The notes below the pieces were generated by a model. The model ran no database searches. It was not told the DNA's origin and saw nothing but the letters and a program-made list of their open reading frames with translations. From Aerococcus sanguinicola (lineage in GTDB: Bacteria > Bacillota > Bacilli > Lactobacillales > Aerococcaceae), in the NCBI RefSeq assembly GCF_001543145.1, contig NZ_CP014160.1:310001-374000 (forward strand): a stretch of DNA of 64,000 nucleotides. The letters are read 5' to 3'. Position numbers and translations under genes: made by a program. Of the stretch, positions 56,051-64,000 are shown in pieces. How positions within the stretch are numbered: the stretch's first letter is position 1; every line of letters begins with the position of its first letter.

Positions 56051-56214
56051 CCGCCATTTCCTCTGAGTAAAGGCAGCTTCGCAAGCTGATACTGCCACTC
56101 CTCTTGGGAAGAGGCAGCTTCTCGAGTCGATGCTGCCACTCCTCTTGAAAAGAGGCAGGTTTGCGAGCCGATACTGCCACTCCTCTTGGGAAGAAGCAGC
56201 TTCTCGATCTTTAT
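56051..56214. repeat. Family C tandem array, 4 x 41 bp (CTGCC type)
   Basis: Unit starts at 56051, 56092, 56133 and 56174. Each has CTGCC(ACT)CCTCTT at its start pairing with AAGAGGCAG about 20 nt later, a 9-bp hairpin. It is directly contiguous with the 42-bp array after it. Confidence 0.85.
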
Positions 56215-56418
56215 GGACAAGAGTGCTAGGGATTTGTCCGTTTCTCCCTAGCTTGTGGACAAATCTGTAGGTGACTTGTCTGTTTCTCTCCATGTTACAG
56301 ACAAAACGGTAGGGAATTTGTCCGTTTCTCTCCGTGTTACAGACAAAACGATAGGGGATTTGTCCGTTTCTCTCCGTGTTACAGACAAAACGATAGGGGA
56401 TTTGTCCGTTTCTATGCT
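56215..56418. repeat. Family C tandem array, 5 x 42 bp (GACAAA type)
   Basis: Unit starts at 56215, 56257, 56299, 56341 and 56383. Each has GACAAA near its start and TTTGTC about 17 nt later, then CGTTTCTCTCC. The last unit is partial. The sequence is unrelated to the units before it, yet the switch occurs exactly on a unit boundary. Confidence 0.87.
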
Positions 56419-56581
56419 TTTTAGAGTGTCTTATCAGTCATCTGTTAACTCATGCCATCGAAAAAAGCGAACGCTAGTCGTTAACAAGCGTCCGCTTTTG
56501 ATTAATTTTGTTTGAAAGCAATGGATTAGCGAATACTAGAGTGGGGCTTGGCTGCTCACCAGCCCCCTTTTATTCGTCCGA

Positions 56582-58519
56582 TTATTTAAACTCGCGCGGG
56601 GTCATGAGCAGGCGGAGGGCGTTGATGATGACGAGGATGGTGGAGCCTTCGTGCATGATGACGCCGATTGCGATGTCCATTTTACCGAGGAAGTTGAGGG
56701 TGACCAGGGTTAGCACGACCAGCATGGAGAAGGCGATGTTTTGCCAGGTGATCCGGTCCATCTTCTTAGCTAAGTGGTGGGCATAGACCATCTTGGAGAG
56801 GTCGTTTTGCATGAGGACCAGGTCAGCCACGTCCATGGCGACATCCGTTCCGTCCCCCATGGCCACCCCCACATCGGCCTTGACGAGAGCGGGCGCGTCG
56901 TTGACCCCGTCCCCTAACATGGCGGTGGTGCCGAATGCGGCTTGTTGATCAGCGACAATGCCGGCCTTATCTTCAGGCATGACATTGGCCACTACTTCTT
57001 GGATGCCGATCATCCGGCCCACTGCTTCCCCGGTCAGCTTGGCGTCGCCGGTGATCATGGTGGTGTGGATGCCTTCCCGGTTAAAGTAGGCGATGGCTTC
57101 CTTGGCCGCTGGGTTGGGCAGGTCCATGAGGGCGATCAGGCCGACCACTTCTTCATTGACCGCCATGTAAACCACGGTCTTGCCTTCTTGGCCCAGCGCT
57201 TCTTCTTTGGCCTTAAAGTCTGCCTTAACTTGGGCGAAGGAGGAAGGCTTGCCGATCCGGTAAGTCTGGCCTTGGTAGTTGGCTGACAAGCCCCGTCCCA
57301 GTTCGTTTTCAACGGTTAAGGCAGGAGCTGTCTGGGGCGTGAAGTGCTTGAGGATGGCCGTGGCTAGGGGGTGGTTGGATTCCTTTTCCATAGCGACTAG
57401 GATATCGACCATGGCCGCTTCATCGACCGAATCATCGAAGTAGGCATCGGTCACGCTGGGCTTGCCGTAAGTTAAGGTGCCCGTCTTATCGAAAGAAATC
57501 GCCTGGAGGTCAGCGACCTTAGAGAGGTAGGCCCCACCCTTGACCAGGACACCTTTTTTCGACAGGTTGGAGATGGTGGACAGGGTCGCGGGCACGGCGC
57601 TGGCAGCCAGGGCACAAGGGGAAACAGCGATGAGGTAAACCATGCTCCGGTAGAAGCTCATCTCCCAGGTCCAACCGAAGATGTAAGGGCCGGACAGGAG
57701 GACGAGCGGGAAGAGCAGGAGGACCAGGGTCACATACTTAGGTTCCAAGCGCTGGATCAGGCTGGCAGTCTTGGTTAGGCTAGATTGTGACTGGTTGACC
57801 ATGTCTAGGATCTGGGCAAAAACGGTCTCGGAACTGTCCTTGGTAACCTCCATGGTGAAAGTCCCGCTACCGTTGATGGTCGAACCGAAGACCTCGTCGC
57901 CTTCCCCCTTCTCCTTAGGCATGCTCTCGCCATTGATCGACGATTCATCCACCGTCGTCAGCCCGGAGAGGATAACCCCGTCAGTCGGAATCTGGTCCCC
58001 GTTGAGCACCTTCAACTGGTCGCCAACCTTGACCTGGTCGACAGGAACCACCTGGGTCTCACCATTGGCCAAAATCAAACGGGCCTCCGTTGGGTTCATC
58101 TGCAGGAGATTGGTAATCTCACGCTTGCTCTTGCCGTCCACATAGTCTTCCAAGAAGTGGGCCCCCGCAAAAATCACAATCAAGAGCGCCCCCTCTTCGA
58201 AGTTACCGATCGCCATAGCACCAGCCGTAGCCAGGGCCATGAGAAAGTGGATATTGGGTAAGAATTTCTTATTTTCGAGGCTCTTACGAATCGTATCGCC
58301 AAAACCTTCAAGGATAATATGGTAGCCAGCGGTCACAATCGCTGCGGTAAAAGCCAGGCTGGCATAGCCCGATCCCGTCGCCTCCAAGTAGAGACCAATG
58401 AAGAAAGCCGCTAAGCCGACAAAGTACATGATAACCGGCAACTTCCCGTCATGGTCGTGTTGGTCTTCTGCGGTCGCCTGGTCCTGGCGCCCTTGGACCT
58501 CTAAAGTCTTCTCGCACAT
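56582..58519 (-). CDS. Heavy-metal P-type ATPase, P1B-4 type
   Basis: A 645-residue metal exporter. Metal-site motifs are SPC in AVSPCALAASAVPATLS and HEGST near the C-terminus, the pair typical of P1B-4 pumps (iron, cobalt or zinc; PfeT, CoaT, ZosA). Catalytic parts are SFDKTGTLTYGKP, MITGDAKLTGEA and GDGVNDAPALVKADVG; TGE-like INGESMPKEKGEGD is the actuator. There is no CXXC domain, only DQHDHDG near the N-terminus. AAGGAGG is 8 nt upstream. It stands between rpmB and the Asp23 gene, an insertion into conserved order. Confidence 0.9.
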   Translation of the reverse strand: MCEKTLEVQGRQDQATAEDQHDHDGKLPVIMYFVGLAAFFIGLYLEATGSGYASLAFTAAIVTAGYHIILEGFGDTIRKSLENKKFLPNIHFLMALATAGAMAIGNFEEGALLIVIFAGAHFLEDYVDGKSKREITNLLQMNPTEARLILANGETQVVPVDQVKVGDQLKVLNGDQIPTDGVILSGLTTVDESSINGESMPKEKGEGDEVFGSTINGSGTFTMEVTKDSSETVFAQILDMVNQSQSSLTKTASLIQRLEPKYVTLVLLLFPLVLLSGPYIFGWTWEMSFYRSMVYLIAVSPCALAASAVPATLSTISNLSKKGVLVKGGAYLSKVADLQAISFDKTGTLTYGKPSVTDAYFDDSVDEAAMVDILVAMEKESNHPLATAILKHFTPQTAPALTVENELGRGLSANYQGQTYRIGKPSSFAQVKADFKAKEEALGQEGKTVVYMAVNEEVVGLIALMDLPNPAAKEAIAYFNREGIHTTMITGDAKLTGEAVGRMIGIQEVVANVMPEDKAGIVADQQAAFGTTAMLGDGVNDAPALVKADVGVAMGDGTDVAMDVADLVLMQNDLSKMVYAHHLAKKMDRITWQNIAFSMLVVLTLVTLNFLGKMDIAIGVIMHEGSTILVIINALRLLMTPREFK

Positions 58520-58582
58520 TTCATTTTCCTCCTTAGCTCGTTTGTAATACTTTCAGTTCATTTAGCTTGTATGGGTTACATA

Positions 58583-58596
58583 TGAATAGCTGTTCA
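58583..58596. promoter_or_regulatory. ArsR/SmtB-type operator
   Basis: TGAATA-GC-TGTTCA matches the 12-2-12 dyad type TGAACA-nn-TGTTCA bound by metal-sensing ArsR/SmtB repressors. It lies between the promoter and the P-type ATPase start. A second, weaker dyad TGAACGGAATTTCA (58651-58664) fills the promoter spacer. Confidence 0.6.
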
Positions 58597-58642
58597 TCTA
58601 TAAAACAAGGGCTTACATGAAGCACCACTCATTCGTACCCTT

Positions 58643-58672
58643 ATTATACTTGAACGGAATTTCATATGTCAA
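58643..58672 (-). promoter_or_regulatory. Promoter of the P-type ATPase gene
   Basis: Minus strand -35 TTGACA (58667-58672), 18-nt spacer, -10 TATAAT (58643-58648): both consensus hexamers. The leader to the start codon is about 115 nt. Confidence 0.8.
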
Positions 58673-58796
58673 TCCTTTTAAGCTAAAAAATCTGCCAAAA
58701 AGAAAAAACAAGCCAAGGCTGCCACCACAAGCTTGAACTCAGCATATTTTTATTAACAGGGTGTAAAGGCAAGTCGCCTATTTGCGCTCAAGAGCC

Positions 58797-58825
58797 CTGA
58801 ATGCAGATAGCAACTCACCAGCACC
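58797..58825 (+). repeat. Family A remnant, degenerate end
   Basis: CTGAATGCAGATAGCAACTC followed by ACCAGCACC resembles a worn terminal arm; weak evidence. Confidence 0.35.
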
Positions 58826-58917
58826 ACCAATCCCCCTACCCCTTACAAATAAAAGCAGAATTGCTTCAAACTTTTCAAATAAAACCGGGATTCACTTATT
58901 TTTTTGCTATTCAACTA

Positions 58918-59100
58918 GTGAGCAGGAGTGGAGCTTGAAAGGGATCGTTAGCCATGAAAAAGCAAGCGAAGAGAATTACGGATCGTAGGCATAAGCCGTA
59001 CGAACCGTTTGAATCTCGCTAGGCGAGAGACCGAGGCCCGAACCGGTGCCATGGCTCTTCAAGGACCAAATTCAACAGCGTAACGCATGCTCACAAGAAC
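58918..59100 (+). repeat. Family A element with mismatched arms (chimera)
   Basis: GTGAGCAGGAGTGGAGC to GCTCACAAGAAC. The left arm is of the GGGATCGTTAGCC type and the right arm of the CTTCAAGGACC type, so the outer stem cannot pair as elsewhere. Internal hairpins are intact. It lies about 20 nt beyond the rpmB terminator. Confidence 0.82.
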
Positions 59101-59118
59101 AGTCTCATTCATATAGAT

Positions 59119-59153
59119 ACAAAAAAAGAAGCCGAGACCACAATCCCAGCTCC
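59119..59153 (-). terminator. rpmB terminator
   Basis: Minus strand GGAGCTGGGA and TCTCGGCTTC form a 10-bp stem with three G-U pairs, followed by TTTTTTT, 18 nt after the stop codon. Confidence 0.75.
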
Positions 59154-59171
59154 ATTTTTTATTTATAAGTC

Positions 59172-59360
59172 TTAGGCACGCTTAACAAGACCTGATTTGA
59201 TAGCACGAGCTGACGCCCATACACGTTTAGGTTTACCGTCTTCAATAATACGAACTTTTTGTAAGTTTGCTTTAAATGAACGTTTTGAAGCGTTTAAAGC
59301 GTGAGAACGGTTATTTCCTGTTTTTGCTTTACGACCCGTGAAGTAGCATTCTTTAGCCAT
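59172..59360 (-). CDS. rpmB: 50S ribosomal protein L28
   Basis: 62 residues: [20 protein letters not shown], then [15 protein letters not shown] and a basic end. The start at 59360 fits the family; the frame stays open upstream without meaning. The first Cys-containing segment lacks the zinc-ribbon CxxC pairs found in some L28 proteins, so it is the zinc-independent form. Confidence 0.96.
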   Translation of the reverse strand: MAKECYFTGRKAKTGNNRSHALNASKRSFKANLQKVRIIEDGKPKRVWASARAIKSGLVKRA

Positions 59361-59439
59361 TATGTCATCATACTCCCTTCGTTCAAAAATCATGTACCAA
59401 ACAATCATAGCATAAAGTCCAGCCCCTCGCAAGATTTTT

Positions 59440-60108
59440 TTACCGCCAAGCATCCCGGCTCTGGATCACCAAGAGACGCCCCGAACTAAAGCTCAGGGTC
59501 ATGGTCGACGCATCGGGCAGGAATTCGTTGGAGATAAAAGCACGCGGGGTGGTCATCTGATACTTGTCCAGGGTATAGACCACCTGGTTCAAGGTCAAGT
59601 CCGCCACCGGTCCCAGGCCAATAAAGGACAAATATTTCTTATCGGACTGGCGGTCGACTTGGTGGTCACCGGGCAAGAGGAAGCCCAGGCTGTTGTAGGG
59701 ATCTTCGAAGGTCAAATCTTCCAGAAGGTCCCGGTAGCGGTCCAGGTAGCCCAACCAGACCACGCTCAGGGTGTGGTCCAAACGGCCGCCGAGAAAGCCC
59801 AGGCAGCGGATGGTCCCCTGCCAGTTCATCTTGATGAGATAGTCCAGGGCTTCCTCCAAATCGGTGGCGTCCTTCATGGCAGGCAGGTCTACCACCTCCT
59901 TGGCTTCCGAACAGATCCATGCCTTCTCTTCCGCTGTGACCGAATCGAAGTCACCCAGGGCCAGGTCCAGGGGCAGGCCGGCTTCTAAGAGTCGACGCGC
60001 CCCCTTGTCCACCCCTAGGCAAAAGTCTTGGGGGCCGATAGCCAGGGTCTCCAACCATTTGTCTTCCAGGTCCCCGCTTCCGACTAACAAGGCTTGCGGC
60101 TGGGCCAT
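59440..60108 (-). CDS. thiN: Thiamine pyrophosphokinase
   Basis: A 222-residue enzyme making thiamine diphosphate from thiamine and ATP. The catalytic Asp-rich loop [15 protein letters not shown], then [12 protein letters not shown] and [17 protein letters not shown] are typical. Its ATG overlaps the rpe stop by one base. Last gene of stp-prkC-rsgA-rpe-thiN. Confidence 0.94.
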   Translation of the reverse strand: MAQPQALLVGSGDLEDKWLETLAIGPQDFCLGVDKGARRLLEAGLPLDLALGDFDSVTAEEKAWICSEAKEVVDLPAMKDATDLEEALDYLIKMNWQGTIRCLGFLGGRLDHTLSVVWLGYLDRYRDLLEDLTFEDPYNSLGFLLPGDHQVDRQSDKKYLSFIGLGPVADLTLNQVVYTLDKYQMTTPRAFISNEFLPDASTMTLSFSSGRLLVIQSRDAWR

Positions 60109-60758
60109 TAGATCACCGCTTCTTTCAGGGAGAGGATGGCTTGTTTCACATCGTCTTGGCCGTAGACATAGGAGCCAGCGACAAAAACATCCGCCCCCTT
60201 GTCGTAGCAGGTCTTGATGGTTTGGTCTGTGATCCCGCCGTCGACTTGGATCAGGAAGTCGAGGCCCCGGTCATCGCGGATTTGGGCCAACTGGCTGATC
60301 TTATCGGTCACTTCAGGCAGGAAGGCCTGGCCGCCGAAGCCGGGGTTGACGGTCATCACGAGGACCATGTCAACTTGGCCTAAAACCGGCTCCACCAAGC
60401 TGACGGGATCCGCTGGGTTGAGGGCCACCGCTGCCTTCATGTCCTGGCCGTGGATCTTTTGGATTAGGGCGTGGAGGTGCTGGCTAGCATTGGCGTGGAC
60501 GGTCATCTGGTCCGCTCCTGCTTCAGCCAGGCTGTCCACATAGTCTTCTGGCCGGCTGACCATGAGATGGCAGTCGAAGAAGAGCTTGGACTTGGGACGG
60601 AGGGCCGCAACAATAGGCGCCCCAAAAGTTAGATTAGGGACATAGTGGCCGTCCATGATGTCGATATGAACCCAGTCGGCACCGGCTTCCTCAATCCGTT
60701 TCACTTCACTCGCAAAGGCTGACATGTCAGCACTGAGAATAGATGGGGCAATTTTCAT
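60108..60758 (-). CDS. rpe: Ribulose-phosphate 3-epimerase
   Basis: A 216-residue TIM barrel of the pentose phosphate path. Visible are KIAPSILSADMSAFASEV, WVHIDIMDGHYVPNLTFG, CHLMVSRPEDYV, VMTVNPGFGGQAF and IQVDGGI with the catalytic Asp pair and metal His residues. The start at 60758 follows AAGAAGGAATCCAA; earlier in-frame ATGs are less likely. Confidence 0.96.
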   Translation of the reverse strand: MKIAPSILSADMSAFASEVKRIEEAGADWVHIDIMDGHYVPNLTFGAPIVAALRPKSKLFFDCHLMVSRPEDYVDSLAEAGADQMTVHANASQHLHALIQKIHGQDMKAAVALNPADPVSLVEPVLGQVDMVLVMTVNPGFGGQAFLPEVTDKISQLAQIRDDRGLDFLIQVDGGITDQTIKTCYDKGADVFVAGSYVYGQDDVKQAILSLKEAVI

Positions 60759-60783
60759 TTGGATTCCTTCTTTCATATGGATT

Positions 60784-61674
60784 CTAATACTTGGGTTTAC
60801 GATTAGCGAGTTCATCTAAAAGCTGGCTGTAGGAGGCATAGCGGGATTCTGCAATCTCCCCTTCTGCCAGGGCTGCCTTGACCGCGCACTTGGGCTCCTT
60901 GAGGTGGAGGCAGCCGCGGAACTTGCAGGCTGGGGCGTAGGCGGCGATATCGGGAAAACACCCCGTCAGTTCGGCCGCTTCCATGTCCGGCAGGTCGATA
61001 GAGGAGAAGCCTGGGGTATCCAGGAACTTGCCCCCTAAGAGGTCATGGAGCTGGACATCCCGGGTCGTATGCCGGCCCCGGCCCAGGGACTTGGAGACTT
61101 CTGCCGTCTCTAAGTCAAGTTCGGGCAAGAGGCGGTTGAGCAGGGTCGACTTGCCCACCCCCGACTGGCCCACCACGACCATGGTCTGGTCCTGGCTAAG
61201 GCTTTCCAGGTCAGCTAGGTCCAGAGCATCACTGCGGAAGACCTTGTAGCCGATATCTTGGTAGAGGGCCATGAAAGCTGCCGCCTCTTTTTCCTCATCT
61301 TCACTTAAGAGGTCCAGCTTGCTGAAGTAGAGGACCACCTCGATGCCTTCATAGGCCAGATAAGCCAAGAAGCGGTCCAAGAGCTTGGGCGAGATGCTGG
61401 GCTCCTTGACCGAGACCACGAGGAAGGCCAGGTCAACATTAGCCACAGGGGGCCGTTGGAGCTGGTTCTTCCGCGGCAGGACCTCTGTGATCAGGCCTTC
61501 CCGGTCATGGTCGGCGATAAAACGCACATAGTCCCCAACTAAGGGGCTGGTCTTGGTCTTTCGAAACTGGCCCCGAGCCCTGGTTTCATAGCGTTGATGG
61601 CTCTGGGCTTCTTCCACATAGTAGAAGCCGCTCAGGGCGTGGACAATCTGTCCTTGGTAGTCTGTCTTAGTCAC
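60784..61674 (-). CDS. rsgA: Ribosome small subunit GTPase RsgA
   Basis: A 296-residue circularly permuted GTPase for late 30S maturation. An OB-fold comes first, then the G motifs in permuted order: YFSKLDL, VVGQSGVGKSTLLNRLLP, DTPGFSSID. The zinc site near the C-terminus is visible in CKFRGCLHLKEPKCAVKAAL. It begins with GTG at 61674, overlapping prkC by 8 nt. Confidence 0.95.
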   Translation of the reverse strand: MTKTDYQGQIVHALSGFYYVEEAQSHQRYETRARGQFRKTKTSPLVGDYVRFIADHDREGLITEVLPRKNQLQRPPVANVDLAFLVVSVKEPSISPKLLDRFLAYLAYEGIEVVLYFSKLDLLSEDEEKEAAAFMALYQDIGYKVFRSDALDLADLESLSQDQTMVVVGQSGVGKSTLLNRLLPELDLETAEVSKSLGRGRHTTRDVQLHDLLGGKFLDTPGFSSIDLPDMEAAELTGCFPDIAAYAPACKFRGCLHLKEPKCAVKAALAEGEIAESRYASYSQLLDELANRKPKY

Positions 61675-63892
61675 TCGCTTTCACCCGGTTTTCTATAATG
61701 GTACGGCCGTCCCGGACCACCTTGAAGCTGGCGATGTCACCTTCCACGGTTTCGAAGTCCAAGGTATAGGAGGTATCCCGGGAAATGGTGAAGCTGTCGG
61801 CAGGACTGGCATAGGAATGGTTGTAGTCATCAATGTAGATCTCGATATGGTTCTCGCCACGGGCCAAGAGTGGTTGGTCCTTGGCCCACTCGCTGGCTTG
61901 GACCCGGGTCCAGACAGGCCAGGTCCGCCATGACTTGAAGAGGGCGGTCGGTTCTGCCAAGTTGCGCAGGCCGACCGTGCTGTCATTGCGGCGGTCTTGG
62001 CGGGAGTGTCTGGAAGAACTGGAGCTGGATGAGGACCGGCTCTCCTCTTCTTCCTCTTCCTCGCCCTCGCCCGGATCGCTGTAAGGAATGGTGATGGTGT
62101 GGGAGAACTGGACGGTGGCTGGTTTCTCAGGCCCTAGGGAAAGGACCACAGATAGGCTGTCACCGGCTTGGACCTTGGTCGAAGACGAAGGATTTTGACG
62201 GATCACCCGGCCCGCTTCCACTTGGTTGGAATACTCACTGGAAGTGGTCAGGTTGAGGCCGATCGAATCCGCATAAGCCTGAACTTCGGACTGGGTCTTC
62301 CCAGCCAAGTCTTGGAGGCTAAAGGTCTCCTTCCCCTTGCTGACCTTGAGTGTGACCGTGGTTCCTTTGACCTGGACTTCCTGGCCTGAGCCTGGGTCCT
62401 GGTCCACCACATGGCCGGACTTGATCTGGTTATCATAGACCTCTTCCTTCTTCACCTTGAAGCCCTCTTCTTCCAGGTCGCGCTTGGCCTCATCAAAAGG
62501 CTTGTCGCGGTAGTCCTTGAGGGTGACCTTCTTGGGACCGGTCGAGACATAGAGGTCAATCTCAGCATCCTCCTTGACCCGGCTGCTGGCTTCCGGATCG
62601 GTCCGGGTCACCCGGCCATCCTGGACCTCTTCCGAACTTTCCTCCTGCTGGTCGCCTACCCGGAGGCCGGCTTCTTGAATCAGCTGGACGGCTTGGTCGG
62701 GGGTCATCTTGGCCACATCGGGCACTCGGACCCTGGTCATGGCCGAATAAACGGTCACGGACAGAAGCAAGAGGACAACCAGGGCACTGGCCACTAACCA
62801 GCGCGGCAGGGATTGGAGCTTGGCCCAGATGCCCTGGGACCGCATCTTTTCAGTCCGGTCCTCGGCTGGGTCTCCAGTCGCTTCTGATCGACTAGCTTCC
62901 GGTACTTCCGCCTGGCTAGTAGAGGCTGTCCCAGCAGTCGCCCCGGCAGTGGGCAAAACCAGGGTCTGGTCCAGTTGGTCAGTCTCGGCTTGGGCGTCCA
63001 GGTCCGGCTTGGCCAGGATAATGGTCTCAGCCGCTAAGCCCGGCCCATTGACCAGGGGCACCTCCAGATTTTCGGCATCCAGGGCGGTCGCTAGGTCCTC
63101 GGCCATGTCCCGGCAGCTCTGGTAGCGGTCACTGGGGTCCTTGGCCGTAGCCTTGTAGATCACATTTTGGATGGAATTAGGGATATGGGGCCTTTCCGCG
63201 TCTAAGGCGGGCAGGTCCTCTTGGAAGTGCTTGAGGGCGATAGAAACCGCCGACTCCCCATCGAAGGGCACGTGGCCCGTCAGCATCTCGAAGGACACAA
63301 TCCCCAGGGAATAAATATCCGACTGGGCCGTAGCCAAGCTCCCCCGGGCCTGTTCCGGCGAGAGGTAGTGGACTGAGCCAATGATGGTGGAGGTTTGGGT
63401 AATGGACGTTTCCGTCGAAATAATGGCGATCCCAAAGTCCATGATTTTCACGGTTCCATCGGCCTTAACCATAATATTCTGTGGTTTGAGGTCGCGGTGG
63501 ACGATGCCGTGGTCGTGGGCGCACTGGACCCCGTCGAGGATCTGCAGCATGATGGCCTGGTAGGTCTGGGGCGAGATGGGGTGGTTGTCGCGGATATAAG
63601 TTTTTAAGTCCTTGCCGTCGACATACTCCATGACAATATAATTCTCCCGCTCCTTGTCCCCGATATCATAGACATCCACAATATTGGGATGGTCGAGTTC
63701 GGTAATGGACATGGCCTCGCGCCGAAAGCGGCGGATAGAGTCTGTTTCATCATCTAAATCTAAACGTAAAAATTTGATGGCAACTTGTCGCTCGAGGATG
63801 TGGTCAAAGGCCAGGTAAACATTGGCCATCCCACCGGAACCGATATGACTTAAGAGCTCATAACGCTCATCAATGAGCTGCCCGATTCGCAT
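61667..63892 (-). CDS. prkC: PASTA-domain Ser/Thr protein kinase
   Basis: A 741-residue membrane kinase sensing cell-wall fragments. Kinase domain (10-270): GSGGMANVYLAFD, VAIKFLRL, HRDLKPQNIM, KIMDFGIA. One membrane span follows (WLVASALVVLLLLSVTVYSA, about 370), then three PASTA repeats (about 390-600). After these comes an unusual acidic/serine run (a block of Glu, then a block of Ser) and a C-terminal globular segment of about 110 residues. The start at 63892 overlaps stp by 23 nt. Confidence 0.95.
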   Translation of the reverse strand: MRIGQLIDERYELLSHIGSGGMANVYLAFDHILERQVAIKFLRLDLDDETDSIRRFRREAMSITELDHPNIVDVYDIGDKERENYIVMEYVDGKDLKTYIRDNHPISPQTYQAIMLQILDGVQCAHDHGIVHRDLKPQNIMVKADGTVKIMDFGIAIISTETSITQTSTIIGSVHYLSPEQARGSLATAQSDIYSLGIVSFEMLTGHVPFDGESAVSIALKHFQEDLPALDAERPHIPNSIQNVIYKATAKDPSDRYQSCRDMAEDLATALDAENLEVPLVNGPGLAAETIILAKPDLDAQAETDQLDQTLVLPTAGATAGTASTSQAEVPEASRSEATGDPAEDRTEKMRSQGIWAKLQSLPRWLVASALVVLLLLSVTVYSAMTRVRVPDVAKMTPDQAVQLIQEAGLRVGDQQEESSEEVQDGRVTRTDPEASSRVKEDAEIDLYVSTGPKKVTLKDYRDKPFDEAKRDLEEEGFKVKKEEVYDNQIKSGHVVDQDPGSGQEVQVKGTTVTLKVSKGKETFSLQDLAGKTQSEVQAYADSIGLNLTTSSEYSNQVEAGRVIRQNPSSSTKVQAGDSLSVVLSLGPEKPATVQFSHTITIPYSDPGEGEEEEEEESRSSSSSSSSRHSRQDRRNDSTVGLRNLAEPTALFKSWRTWPVWTRVQASEWAKDQPLLARGENHIEIYIDDYNHSYASPADSFTISRDTSYTLDFETVEGDIASFKVVRDGRTIIENRVKASD

Positions 63893-64000
63893 ACTCGTCG
63901 CTCCCCTCAATCCGTGCCAAAATCACTGAAATATTATCCTTACCCCCGGCTTGGTTGGCCGCTTCCACCAAACGTTGGATGGACTCGTCCAGGTGGGGGT
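63870..64000 (-). CDS. stp: PP2C-type protein phosphatase, C-terminal end only
   Basis: The last 42 codons are visible; the rest is past the window edge. The end AANQAGGKDNISVILARIEG carries the conserved GGxDN motif whose Asp binds metal in PP2C phosphatases. It overlaps prkC by 23 nt. In this operon it reverses PrkC phosphorylation. Confidence 0.9.
   Translation of the reverse strand, partial: PHLDESIQRLVEAANQAGGKDNISVILARIEGSDEYANRAAH

Noticed and set aside
55892..56293. 133-codon minus frame across the 41-bp array
   Set aside because: A 41-bp period shifts frame at each unit, so conserved coding is impossible; no start signal is seen.
56255..56515. 86-codon frame with a 14-residue repeat
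   Set aside because: It arises because the 42-bp array period is a multiple of three. No ribosome site is present and the adjacent 41-bp arrays cannot be coding.

Overview
The window is a chromosomal segment of a Gram-positive lactic-type bacterium (Firmicutes, order Lactobacillales). Protein character and lifestyle genes (H2O-type NADH oxidase, alpha-glycerophosphate oxidase, PTS-coupled dihydroxyacetone kinase, Mga/AtxA-type regulator, PASTA kinase) fit the Aerococcaceae, perhaps Aerococcus; this placement is inference. Most genes are on the minus strand and have strong AGGAGG-type ribosome binding sites.

Layout. 0-21 kb is metabolic and accessory: the edge of a secreted protein, an HD-domain phosphohydrolase, an ATP-NAD kinase-like protein behind a perfect CcpA (cre) site, leuABCD plus a YrdC/TsaC-like gene, a dehydrogenase, an acetyltransferase, a DUF937 protein, hpt, a MazG-like protein, an MscS channel, NADH oxidase, a PH-domain protein, dhaKLM and a CPBP protease. 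The leu operon has a Leu-rich leader peptide followed by an attenuator hairpin. 21-36 kb begins with rplS and tpiA, then holds tiny membrane-protein genes, the glpK-glpO-glpF operon (with a cre site), and a flavoprotein/regulator pair. 34.6-64 kb follows the conserved Firmicutes order also found in Bacillus: trmD, rimM, khpA, rpsP, ffh, ylxM, ftsY, smc, rnc, acpP, plsX, recG, fakA, asp23, rpmB, thiN, rpe, rsgA, prkC, stp. It is interrupted by a Cof-type hydrolase, a luciferase-like oxidoreductase and a metal P-type ATPase whose promoter carries ArsR/SmtB-like dyads. glpKOF and dhaKLM together give the cell both the phosphorylating and the dihydroxyacetone branch of glycerol use.

The most unusual content is between the genes. 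Three repeat systems fill nearly every long intergenic space. Family A is an element of about 180 bp (about 250 bp in a long form) with 19 near-complete copies plus remnants. Its ends are inverted repeats and its internal stems change by compensatory substitution. Its GTGCTGG end consistently faces the nearer gene, often lying 10-35 nt beyond an intrinsic terminator. Family B is a long hairpin unit of about 120 bp, single or in tandem, placed between stop codons and terminators. It also occurs inside three A copies at one identical internal site. Family C is a set of tandem arrays with a fixed 41-42 bp period; the unit sequences differ completely between loci, but nearly every unit carries its own dyad with arms about 21 nt apart. 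I do not recognise any of the three as a named family. No tRNA, rRNA, CRISPR array, transposase or prophage gene was seen.
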